Made by a program: the position numbers and the translations under genes. Shown piece after piece: positions 26,886 through 35,511 of a DNA stretch of 64,000 nt. The notes below the pieces were generated by a model. That model saw nothing but the letters and a program-made list of their open reading frames with translations. It made no database searches and was not told where the DNA came from. The stretch comes from Lactobacillus sp. ESL0684. GTDB lineage: Bacteria; Bacillota; Bacilli; Lactobacillales; Lactobacillaceae. The stretch's first letter is position 1. Each line of letters opens with the position of its first letter. The stretch is from NCBI RefSeq assembly GCF_029392675.1, contig NZ_CP113941.1, positions 174,001-238,000 on the forward strand. The letters are read 5' to 3'.

Positions 26886-28721
26886 ATGGCAAGACATTAC
26901 CCAAAGCAGTGGGATGCAATTTATGATGTAGTTGTTTTAGGTTATGGTGGCGCGGGTGCAACCGCAGCAAGATTTGCAGCTGATAATGGTGCAAAAGTTT
27001 TACTAGTTGATTCTGCTCCAGAAGGTAGTGAAGGTGGTAATACCCGTGTAGCTGAACAATTTTTGGCTTCAGGTGACGATTTTGATGGCTTGAAGCAGTA
27101 TGAAACGGCAATGAATGCACCGTTTCACGTTGATGATGATGTCGTTGATACTTTGGTACATGGAATGGTCAACATGTACGATTATGTGGAGAAGTATTTG
27201 GGAGTACCACCATTTAGTTATAAAAAGCAATTTAATGGTAAATCTGTGGCTGTCAAATTCTTACAAGAGTATCCTGAATTACCTGGTGCTTCTGCTTATG
27301 ATATGATTACAGTTCAGCCTAAGTATGGTCAAGCTGCTTTGTGGAAATTGCTTAAAAAAGAAGTTGATAAGAGATCTGACAAGATTGATGTTTGGTATAG
27401 TTCTCCAGCACGTCATTTGATTCAAGATCCTGAGACTAAGACAGTTATTGGTGCTCAAATTGAGCGAGATCATGTTTTGCGTAGTATTAAAGCTCGCAAT
27501 GGTGTGGTCTTAACTACTGGTGGTTTTGAAAATAGTGAACAAAAAGTTAAGGACTATCTGCAAGAGCCATATATGGCCCCAGTAGGTACTTTATATAATC
27601 AAGGTGCTGGTATCGATATGGCCTTAGAGGTAGGTGCCGATTTGTGGCATATGCGTAGCTATGAATCACTAGGTTTCATGCATGGCTTATCTGTTCGAAC
27701 CGAAAAGGGTAAACGAGGTATTGGTACTGAAGGTGTAACTTGGCAACCAGTTAGCAACGGTAGTATAATCGCGGTTGGTGATGATGGTACTCGCTACTTT
27801 AAAGAAGATGATGTCAATCGTCATGGTCATACTGATAATCATGGAATGCATCGAGTACCACTAGGACAAGTTCATCCGTACATGATTTTTGATCGAAGCA
27901 AAGCTGATGAATTAGCTAAAGAATATGGAGAGAATCAACAAGAACCACCAATAATCGACTTTATGAAGTATGCAATTAAGGCTGATTCGATTTCGGAACT
28001 AGCAAAGAAGATTGATAAAGATCCAGATAAATTGACAGAAACAATTTCTGACTTTAACTTCTTTTGTGATGAAGGTAAAGATTATGCATATCATCGTGAT
28101 CCTGTAACTTTGCGCAAGTTTGACGATGGACCTTACTATGCTGTTGCTCTGCGACAGGTAATGCTGAACACTCAAGGTGGACCACGGCGTAATAGTCATG
28201 CTGAAATTCTTGATCCAGATGGCGATCCAATTCCACACTTTTATGGTGCCGGTGAATTAGGTGCACCATTTGTTAACCAATATTCTGGTGGTGGTAACTT
28301 AGCAGAATGTTTAATTTTTGGTAAAATAGCTGGTGAAAATGCCGCTAGTACAAAAGCAGTTGTCAAAGATGATAATGCTAAAGACTTGTTAAGCAGTGAA
28401 ACTACTAGTGATTTTGTTGTAACTAGTGATGATAAAAAGAAAGCTACTTTTACTACAGGACCTAATCAATATATTGGCCGTAGTAAAGCTGGTATGGGAG
28501 ATGAATTAGTGGTTCGAGTAACCGTTGGTCCTAATAAGTCGATTGAAAATGTAGAAGTTTTACAGGAATCTGAAACTGAACATGGTTCTGAAGCTTTAAG
28601 AGAAATGCCTAAACGAATGGTGGAAGCTAATACTTATGAAGTCGATGCTGTATCCAGTGCATCTTCAACCAGCAATGCTTTACGTGATGCAGTTAAAGAT
28701 GCTGTGTCACAGGTAAAATAA
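26886..28721 (+). CDS. Flavoprotein with FAD-binding domain and C-terminal FMN-bind domain
   Basis: This 611-residue paralog of the 22913 protein has the same order: FAD_binding_2 (DVVVLGYGGAGATAARFAADNGA to GAGELGAPFVNQYSGGGNLAECLIFGKIAGE) and a C-terminal FMN-bind domain (about residues 515-610). The flavinylation motif reads DAVSSASST, with serine in place of the usual glycine, so covalent FMN attachment may be impaired. No signal peptide is present. LNTQGGPRRN replaces the histidine-bearing active-site stretch of fumarate reductase, so the acceptor is unknown. The AGGAGG ribosome site is excellent. A broken flavoprotein gene follows after 17 bases in the same operon. Confidence 0.9.
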   Translation: MARHYPKQWDAIYDVVVLGYGGAGATAARFAADNGAKVLLVDSAPEGSEGGNTRVAEQFLASGDDFDGLKQYETAMNAPFHVDDDVVDTLVHGMVNMYDYVEKYLGVPPFSYKKQFNGKSVAVKFLQEYPELPGASAYDMITVQPKYGQAALWKLLKKEVDKRSDKIDVWYSSPARHLIQDPETKTVIGAQIERDHVLRSIKARNGVVLTTGGFENSEQKVKDYLQEPYMAPVGTLYNQGAGIDMALEVGADLWHMRSYESLGFMHGLSVRTEKGKRGIGTEGVTWQPVSNGSIIAVGDDGTRYFKEDDVNRHGHTDNHGMHRVPLGQVHPYMIFDRSKADELAKEYGENQQEPPIIDFMKYAIKADSISELAKKIDKDPDKLTETISDFNFFCDEGKDYAYHRDPVTLRKFDDGPYYAVALRQVMLNTQGGPRRNSHAEILDPDGDPIPHFYGAGELGAPFVNQYSGGGNLAECLIFGKIAGENAASTKAVVKDDNAKDLLSSETTSDFVVTSDDKKKATFTTGPNQYIGRSKAGMGDELVVRVTVGPNKSIENVEVLQESETEHGSEALREMPKRMVEANTYEVDAVSSASSTSNALRDAVKDAVSQVK

Positions 28722-28738
28722 TCTGAAGGTATTAAAAA

Positions 28739-30647
28739 ATGACTGAACAAAATTATGTATACAATCAGCCGGCAAAGTGGGATTATGTAGCCGATGTGCT
28801 GATTGTTGGTACAGGAACTTCTATGCACGGAGCTATTAAGCTTGCTGACTCTGGACTAAAAGTAATAGCTATTGATGCAAATGAATTTCCTGGTGGTGCA
28901 ACTGTTTTTTCTGGTGGCGGAGCGTATTTGCCATTAAACAAGTTTTCAGTTAAACATGGTGATACTAAAGCTAAGTGTATGACTTACTTAACTAAACAGA
29001 AGCGTGAAGTGCCAATTGGAGAAGACGTTATTGAGTCCTATATAGGTAACTCTAATCCGATGATGGAATACATGGCAACCATTTTTAAGGATTATGGGCT
29101 TTATCCAACACCTGGTGGCACTGAATTGTTCGGAGATTACCATGCGGAATGGGATGGTGGTCGTGCGGATGCTTGACGAACAATTTCGTGGAAAAATGCC
29201 AAAGGACTGCCAGATATCCCTAAATGGGAAGATGCATATATTGACGCCTTTAAAAAACGTGGTGGTAAGATTCTATGTTCAACTAAGGTAACTAAATACG
29301 TTTATCGTTATGATGAAACTGGACTACCAGAAGTATTAGGATTGATTGCTGAATGTGATGGTAAAGAAATAGCATTACGAGCTAAAAATGCAGTCTTAAT
29401 AGCAGCTGGCGGATTTGAATGGAATGATGATCTGCGTAATTCTTTCTTAGCTAGTGAAACTCCTTATGCTTGTTCATTGTCTACTAATGATGGGACAGCG
29501 TTGCAAATCACAATGGCTTTAGGTGCAGACCTAATTAACATGTCTGAATGTTGGGGACAATTAACTTTTAAGGAAAAAGCAGAAGAACAGAAAAGGGATC
29601 GTGTTCCAGCAAATATAGTGTTTGAGCGTTACTTCCCAAGACAAATCATTGTTAACCAAAAAGGTCGTCGTTTCATGAATGAGTCTTGTAGTTACGATGC
29701 TTCATATCTAACTTTTGCTCCATTTGAAACTTATGGTCAAAATGAGAAAACTAACTTACCTGCTTGGCAGATTTTTGATCGTAAATTTGTTGATGACATT
29801 GGCTTTAATACTTCGTTTTTTGTTGGAAAGATGGATAAACGTGGTGTACCACCTTATTTTGTCGAAGCAGATACACTTGAAGACTTAGCTGATAAGATTG
29901 GTGTCGATAAAGAAGGGCTAATGAACGAGGTAGTGAAGTGGAATAAGTATTGTGCAGACGGTGCAGATCTTGACTTTCATCGTGGTGAAGACTACATGAA
30001 TCAGATGTTTAATCGGATGCACGATATGAGTTTGCCATTTGAAAAGAACTTAGGTCCGATTGACCACGGCCCATATTATGCTGTTGAAGTTGCAACAAAC
30101 ACCTTAGGCACTTGTGGTGGCCCTAAGATTAATAACTGTGCACAAATTATGCATGTTTCGGGTAGACCAATAAAAAATTTATATGTATGTGGCAACTTTA
30201 CTGGATTTGGTGGACCAGGACGTGGTTATGCTGGTGCAGGTGGTACAATTGGATCAGGTCAAGTTTTTGGCTATGTTGCTGCTAATCATATACTTGCTAC
30301 CAAGGATAATCAGGAGTCTGATGAAATTATTTCGTCAGCGTCAGTTAGTGAACCAGCTGTTAATGAGAGAGAAGATTACCATCTCGAAAAAGATGAATAT
30401 CTCGGTTCAAGTGACCATGGAATTGGCGGCAAGTTAACCTTGGGTGCACTATGTTGATAAAAAGATTCAGACTGTACGAGTTGTCAAAAGTCATGAAACA
30501 CCAGGAATTGGTGGTAAGGCTTTTTCGCAATTATGTACAGAAGTTTTGGCTGCTAATAGTAGTGATATTGATGTTGTTTCGGGAGCTACAGTTACATCTA
30601 CTGCATATAAGGAAGCGGTTGAAGATGCCTTGAGTCAGATAAAATAA
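28739..30647 (+). pseudogene. Broken FAD/FMN-bind flavoprotein gene (nonsense plus frameshift)
   Basis: The frame encodes a third fumarate-reductase-like protein of about 635 residues: FAD Rossmann VLIVGTGTSMHGAIKLADSG, LGTCGGPKINN, GAGGTIGSGQVFG and a C-terminal FMN-bind domain with DVVSGAT. It is interrupted by an in-frame TGA at 29174-29176; the same frame continues directly (RTISWKNAKGLPDIPKWEDA). It then shifts to another frame at about 30442-30444, consistent with one extra G in a GGG run; the FMN-bind part continues as VHYVDKKIQTVRVV. With two independent lesions it is most likely inactive. Confidence 0.88.
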
Positions 30648-30660
30648 TAACTTAGATTAG

Positions 30661-30700
30661 AAAGGTCTCAATTATCTTAATTGATAGTTGAGGCCTTTTT
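30661..30700 (+). terminator. Terminator of the 26886-30647 operon
   Basis: AAAGGTCTCAATTATC pairs with TGATAGTTGAGGCCTTT and is followed by T6, just after the last flavoprotein gene. Confidence 0.88.
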
Positions 30701-30853
30701 TGTTGTTCATCTGTAAATAAAGTTTAAAGGATGAAAAAGCGATTTAGCTTATAGAGCCTTGGTAACTTACAGCATATTTTAAAATATGTATTTTCCAACT
30801 TAATTGGAAATATTACCTAATTACAAAGTCTTTAACGGGTATTATGATTAATA

Positions 30854-30868
30854 ATGTAATCGATTTCA
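30854..30868 (+). promoter_or_regulatory. CcpA cre site of the mannoside operon
   Basis: ATGTAATCGATTTCA fits the cre consensus WTGNAANCGNWNNCW at every position and lies 22 bases before the EIIA start. Catabolite repression of a PTS/glycosidase operon is expected, so this is likely functional. Confidence 0.7.
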
Positions 30869-30889
30869 AAAAATAGGAGTGAATAATTA

Positions 30890-31339
30890 ATGAATTTTTC
30901 CGCGGATGATATTTTTTTAGAAGTAAATGTAGCAAGTGTTACTGCTTTTTTAACTTATGCTGCTGAAGCTGCAGTTAATGCGGGATTTACCATGGATCCT
31001 AAGGAACTGAATAATAGTTTTTTAGAAAGAGAGCAGGAATTTTCGACTGGACTAGAAGATGGTTTTGCAATACCACATGCTAAATCTGTGGTAATTAAAA
31101 AAACTGGTTTCTTATATTTCAGATTAAAAAATCCACTTGATTGGCAAACATATGATCATAAGCCAGTAACAGATGTTTTTGCCTTAATGGTTCCGCCAGA
31201 AAATGCGGGTAATACTCACCTAAAGATGTTAGCAAATTTATCAACAGCTTTGCTTGAGGAAGATTTTAAAGTAAAACTGCGGACATTAACTTCTAAAACA
31301 AAAATAGCAGATTTTATTAATCAAAAGATTGGAGAATAA
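30890..31339 (+). CDS. PTS fructose-family EIIA component
   Basis: This 149-residue soluble protein is a PtsN-type EIIA that takes phosphate from HPr on the histidine in GFAIPHAKS (H63) and hands it to EIIB. It is the first gene of an operon with EIIB, EIIC and two GH38 alpha-mannosidases, so the transported sugar is probably an alpha-mannoside, comparable to E. coli MngA for mannosylglycerate. A perfect cre site lies just upstream, and TAGGAG supports the start. Confidence 0.9.
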   Translation: MNFSADDIFLEVNVASVTAFLTYAAEAAVNAGFTMDPKELNNSFLEREQEFSTGLEDGFAIPHAKSVVIKKTGFLYFRLKNPLDWQTYDHKPVTDVFALMVPPENAGNTHLKMLANLSTALLEEDFKVKLRTLTSKTKIADFINQKIGE

Positions 31340-31344
31340 AAATT

Positions 31345-31662
31345 ATGAATGTAGTCGGAGTTTCAGCTTGTCCAGCAGGCTTAGCACATACACCAATGGC
31401 TGCTAAAGCCTTAGAAAAAGCAGGTAAAGAGCTTGATTGGAATGTAAAGATTGAACAACAAGGAATGATGGGACCAGTTAATGCGATCACCCAGACAGAA
31501 GCAGATAAAGCAGATTTTGTCTTAATTGCTTCTGACCAAAAAATTACTAGCATGGAACGCTTTGAGGGTAAACCTGTAATTCGGGTTGACATCAATACGT
31601 GTATTCAGGCACCAAAGGCTGTCTTAAAAAAATGTGCTACAGCAATTAAAAAGGAGGATTAG
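31345..31662 (+). CDS. PTS fructose-family EIIB component
   Basis: The 105-residue EIIB carries the phosphocysteine in VGVSACPAGLAHTPMAAKAL (C9), the standard fructose-family motif. It transfers phosphate from EIIA to the incoming sugar at EIIC. It lies five bases after EIIA and three before EIIC, so all three are made from one transcript. The domains are separate proteins here, whereas E. coli MngA fuses EIIA, EIIB and EIIC. Confidence 0.92.
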   Translation: MNVVGVSACPAGLAHTPMAAKALEKAGKELDWNVKIEQQGMMGPVNAITQTEADKADFVLIASDQKITSMERFEGKPVIRVDINTCIQAPKAVLKKCATAIKKED

Positions 31663-31665
31663 AAA

Positions 31666-32763
31666 TTGAAACGAATTTTGAAGGAATGGGAAGGCGCTAT
31701 TATGAGTGGAATCTCGTATATGATTCCAACAGTAATAGGTGGTGCCTTGATTGTTGGGATACCGCAGTTGATTGGAATGTGTTTTGGTTATGGTGACTTG
31801 TCAAAATTTGCTAAAAGCACAGGTTTCTTCCATATGCTGTATCAAATTAATTCAGTTGGTTGGATTGGAATAGGTTTAGTAAACCTAGTAATAGGTGGTT
31901 ACATTGCTTATGCACTGGGTGATAAAGCAGCGCTTGGGGCTGGCTTCATTGGTGGACAATTAGCGACCAATAATAACTTGGGATTTCTAGGTGCAATTGC
32001 TGCTGGGCTCATTGCAGGATATGTAACACGTTGGTGTAAAAAGATTAAAGTACCTGAAAAATGGAATTCCGCAATTGAATTAATCGTTATGCCATTATTG
32101 ACTGTGGGTGCTGTCGCGGTGTTTGTTGGAGTAATTTTAACACCACCGTTAGCGTGGATTAATTCTGGATTAACTGCTTGGGTTAAGTACATGATTAATC
32201 AAAAAACCAATGCAATTTTGCTTGCTGCTATTATGGGTGGCATGATTGGTGTTGATCTTGGTGGTCCAGTTAACAAGGCAGCATGGGGTGTAGGAAACTT
32301 CTTTATGATTGAGGGAATATATAAACCATGTCTGTATACCAATATTGCTATTTGTGCTATTCCAATGGGCTACGCAATTATGAGTTTTATGTGGCCTAAA
32401 AAACGTTTTTCGGCTGAATTATTGGAAATGGGTCACAATAACTTGATTATGGGGACTTTTGGTATTACGGAAGGTGCGATTCCATTTATGATGAAGGCAC
32501 CACAACTGATTATAGTTAATGTGATAGGTGGTGCTTTAGGTTCTGCTACGGCTGCCTTTTTGGGTGTAGGTTCACACGTACCACCACTTGGCGGCTTACC
32601 AGGAATCTTAACAGCTGATAATGTTTTTGCTTATATTGCTGGAATCCTTGTTTGTGCTTTATTTATCGCAGTAGTTGCTCCACTAATTGCAGATTTTACT
32701 GATAAAGATGCAACAGGCGAAGAAAATGTTAATGAAGATGATATTCAATTGAATATTCAATAA
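31666..32763 (+). CDS. PTS fructose-family EIIC permease
   Basis: The 365-residue membrane protein has about nine hydrophobic segments and the fructose-family EIIC pattern: SGISYMIPTVIGGALIVGIPQL near the start, ALGDKAALGAGFIGG, MIGVDLGGPVNKAAW and GITEGAIPFMMKAP. It forms the channel that brings in the sugar during phosphorylation. A TTG start at 31666 is chosen because AAGGAGG lies eight bases upstream; the next ATG at 31702 has no such site. It is followed by a hairpin before the first mannosidase gene. Confidence 0.9.
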   Translation: MKRILKEWEGAIMSGISYMIPTVIGGALIVGIPQLIGMCFGYGDLSKFAKSTGFFHMLYQINSVGWIGIGLVNLVIGGYIAYALGDKAALGAGFIGGQLATNNNLGFLGAIAAGLIAGYVTRWCKKIKVPEKWNSAIELIVMPLLTVGAVAVFVGVILTPPLAWINSGLTAWVKYMINQKTNAILLAAIMGGMIGVDLGGPVNKAAWGVGNFFMIEGIYKPCLYTNIAICAIPMGYAIMSFMWPKKRFSAELLEMGHNNLIMGTFGITEGAIPFMMKAPQLIIVNVIGGALGSATAAFLGVGSHVPPLGGLPGILTADNVFAYIAGILVCALFIAVVAPLIADFTDKDATGEENVNEDDIQLNIQ

Positions 32764-32777
32764 CAAGTGAGTGAAGA

Positions 32778-32821
32778 CTATAGTTTTGAAGTTGATCAAG
32801 ATTTTAAACTATAGCCTTTTT
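32778..32821 (+). terminator. Hairpin between EIIC and mannosidase genes (attenuator or processing site)
   Basis: CTATAGTTT (32778-32786) pairs with AAACTATAG (32806-32814) and is followed by CCTTTTT. This resembles an intrinsic terminator inside an operon and may lower mannosidase expression relative to the PTS. Confidence 0.6.
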
Positions 32822-32836
32822 ATAAGGAGCAAAAAA

Positions 32837-35503
32837 TTGGTTAAGCAAGTCTACATTGTTCCCCATACACATTGGGATAGAGAGTGGTTCTTTTCTGCTG
32901 CTAAGGCGAAAGTGTATTTACTAAAAGACTTAAAAGATGTGATTAATTTACTGGAAAATAACGAGGATTACAAATGTTTTTTATTAGATGGACAAGCCTC
33001 TTTAATAGTTGATTATTTGCATTGGCGTCCGCAAGACATGGATCGAGTTAAAAAACTGGTTCAGACAAATAAGTTGAACATTGGTCCATGGTATACCCAA
33101 ACTGACCAATATTTGGTTTCAGGAGAAAGTATAGTAAATAATTTGCTCATTGGTATGCAGAAAAGTGAGCGATTAGGTGGATATCTGAATGTAGCGTATG
33201 TGCCAGACTCCTTTGGTCAAGAGTCTAGTATGCCGCAAATATATCAAGATTTAGGTATAACTGATGCAGTCCTTTATCGTGGCTTTTCAACTGATAATGT
33301 CAAAAAATCAGAGTTTATTTGGCAAGGTGAAGATGGTTCTAAGATCAATGTTTACCGGATGGCAGCTGGCTATTTTGTAGGAGGAGTAATCGATGAGACC
33401 AAGTTGAAAGAGATTATGGAGCGAGAACCATTTAAAATAATACCTGAGCAGGCAACAACTAATAATTTATTGTTACCTAATGGCTCAGATATGGCGCCAA
33501 TTCGCTTCGATTTACCTAGCTTTGTTGATAAGCTTAATAAAAGCAACAGTAAGTATCAGTTTAAAATTTCTACAATAATGGATTATATTAACGCTGTTAA
33601 AGCTGATGATCCTAATCTAGTCGTTTTAAGCGGAGAGCAAGATTGTGGTCGAGATATGCGGGTTCATAAATCGATATATTCTTCTAGGGCAGATATAAAA
33701 AAATATAATACTAAGTTGCAATATTATTTAAGTAATATCATGGAACCGCTGCTTGTAATGGGAGACTACTTTGATTTGGAATATCCGAGAGCTGCTGTAC
33801 AGGATATTTGGAAGAAAATGTTCGAGAATGCTGCCCACGATTCAATGGGAAATTGTGTTTCTGATGCTGTCAATGAAGATATTAAATTGCGATATAAACA
33901 AGTAGCTGATATCGCAACAGGGTTAGTTGATATTACGCTGCGCCAAATTGCAACTAAGATTAGCAACAATGATAATCCCATTACTCTGACGGTATTTAAT
34001 ACTTTGCCCTTTGTAAGAAATGATGTTGTTAACAAGACACTGTACTCACCAAGTAGGAATTTTAAACTACAAGCTAATGATGGTAGTGAAATATCATATG
34101 AAGTTAATTCTATTAAAGATGTAACGGAGTTGATTTTAGGTTCAACAATTCAGCTAGATCCTGGAAGGGAGATTTATTATCCCAAAAAAGTATATGAAAT
34201 TAATATAGATCTTTATTTAACTAATATTCCCGCTTTTGGTTATAGGCAGTGCTATCTATTGCCATTGGAAGATAGTATTTTAGGGCTTAATAAACCTAAA
34301 AAAGATAGTGTAATTGAGAATGACTTTTATAAGATTAAGGCTAATCAAGACGGTAGTTTGGATATTTTAGATAAATTAAATAACTATAATTATCGAAATC
34401 AAGCGATTATAGAAGAAAATGGTGATGATGGTGATTCCTACAACTATTCACCGCCTGAGGATGATCTGGTTATTTATTCAACTGAACAAGAAAATCGAAT
34501 TAGGACTTATTCCAACAAATTAAGAAGTAAAATAATTATTTGCTTTGACTTTAAAGTTCCAAGTAATTTACAAAAACGAGCTAAAAAGATAACTGATGTT
34601 AGTATGCCTGTCAAATTAGAAGTTAGTTTAAACCAGTCGTCTAAAATTATTAATTTTAAAATCGATATTGATAATAGATGGGCAAAAAGTCATCGCTTAT
34701 GTGTGAACTTTGATAGTCAAATCATGACTAAAGTTAGTATTGCTGATATTCAATTTGGTAGTATCAAACGCCCCTTGGTTAAAGAGCGTGAATTGGCTGA
34801 ATGGAGCAAGTCACCAGATAATTGGCAGGAAAGACCTATTTCCATCAACACTATGCAAAGTTTTGTTGCTTTGTCACAAAAGACCCGGTGTATGGGGGTT
34901 GTATCAAATGGTGTTAGAGAATATGAATGTGTTGGTATTGATAATCGAGTTATTAGATTAACTATTTTTAGAACGTATGGAATGCTTGGGAAGAGAGACT
35001 TATTATATCGCCCAGGGCGTGCTTCGGGCGATGAAACGGTACCAACTCCTGCAGCCCAATTAAATAAAAAACTATCATTTGATTTTGCCTTAATTCTTGA
35101 ACAAACAGAATATGATCAGACTGATTTAGCAAATATTGTAAAAGAGTTCGAAACTCCGTTGCTAGTTTACGAGTATGCGGAATTTTTAAATGGTAGGCTA
35201 ACTTTTCCGTTTAATCCAGTTTCTCGTTCATATGAACAGGAATTTAGTTTATTTAAAACCGATGGAAATTTGACTATTAGTACGATTGAAAAGAGTCAAC
35301 AGGGCGCAGGATATATTGTCAGATTATATAATCCACTGTTTCATGTTGTAACTGATCGCATGATATTTGCTAAGCATCCTAAATTGGTTCAACTAGTTAA
35401 CTTGAAAGGAAACAAGATTAAGGATTTGACGATTAAAGCGAATATTGTAGAAATTCCACAAATAGAACATGCAAAGTTTGTAACAATTTATTTTGAAGTA
35501 TAG
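32837..35503 (+). CDS. GH38 alpha-mannosidase
   Basis: The 888-residue cytoplasmic glycosidase is a family GH38 retaining alpha-mannosidase. The zinc site is in VPHTHWDREW (H12, D14) and the catalytic nucleophile/zinc ligand is in YVPDSFGQ (D114). The C-terminal half is the beta-sandwich region with RPGRASGDETVPTP. It should release (phospho)mannose from imported alpha-mannosides. A TTG start at 32837 is preferred because AAGGAGC lies about seven bases before it; the open frame upstream (to a GTG at 32771) overlaps the hairpin. It is followed by a second GH38 gene after 8 bases. Confidence 0.9.
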   Translation: MVKQVYIVPHTHWDREWFFSAAKAKVYLLKDLKDVINLLENNEDYKCFLLDGQASLIVDYLHWRPQDMDRVKKLVQTNKLNIGPWYTQTDQYLVSGESIVNNLLIGMQKSERLGGYLNVAYVPDSFGQESSMPQIYQDLGITDAVLYRGFSTDNVKKSEFIWQGEDGSKINVYRMAAGYFVGGVIDETKLKEIMEREPFKIIPEQATTNNLLLPNGSDMAPIRFDLPSFVDKLNKSNSKYQFKISTIMDYINAVKADDPNLVVLSGEQDCGRDMRVHKSIYSSRADIKKYNTKLQYYLSNIMEPLLVMGDYFDLEYPRAAVQDIWKKMFENAAHDSMGNCVSDAVNEDIKLRYKQVADIATGLVDITLRQIATKISNNDNPITLTVFNTLPFVRNDVVNKTLYSPSRNFKLQANDGSEISYEVNSIKDVTELILGSTIQLDPGREIYYPKKVYEINIDLYLTNIPAFGYRQCYLLPLEDSILGLNKPKKDSVIENDFYKIKANQDGSLDILDKLNNYNYRNQAIIEENGDDGDSYNYSPPEDDLVIYSTEQENRIRTYSNKLRSKIIICFDFKVPSNLQKRAKKITDVSMPVKLEVSLNQSSKIINFKIDIDNRWAKSHRLCVNFDSQIMTKVSIADIQFGSIKRPLVKERELAEWSKSPDNWQERPISINTMQSFVALSQKTRCMGVVSNGVREYECVGIDNRVIRLTIFRTYGMLGKRDLLYRPGRASGDETVPTPAAQLNKKLSFDFALILEQTEYDQTDLANIVKEFETPLLVYEYAEFLNGRLTFPFNPVSRSYEQEFSLFKTDGNLTISTIEKSQQGAGYIVRLYNPLFHVVTDRMIFAKHPKLVQLVNLKGNKIKDLTIKANIVEIPQIEHAKFVTIYFEV

Positions 35504-35511
35504 GAGAAATT

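Noticed and set aside
26884..28269. Open frames antisense to the FMN-bind flavoproteins
   Set aside because: They are shadows with repetitive composition, no ribosome sites and no recognisable domains.
29174..29176. TGA as selenocysteine or programmed read-through
   Set aside because: No SECIS-like stem is apparent, lactobacilli are not known to use this, and a second frameshift in the same gene points to decay.
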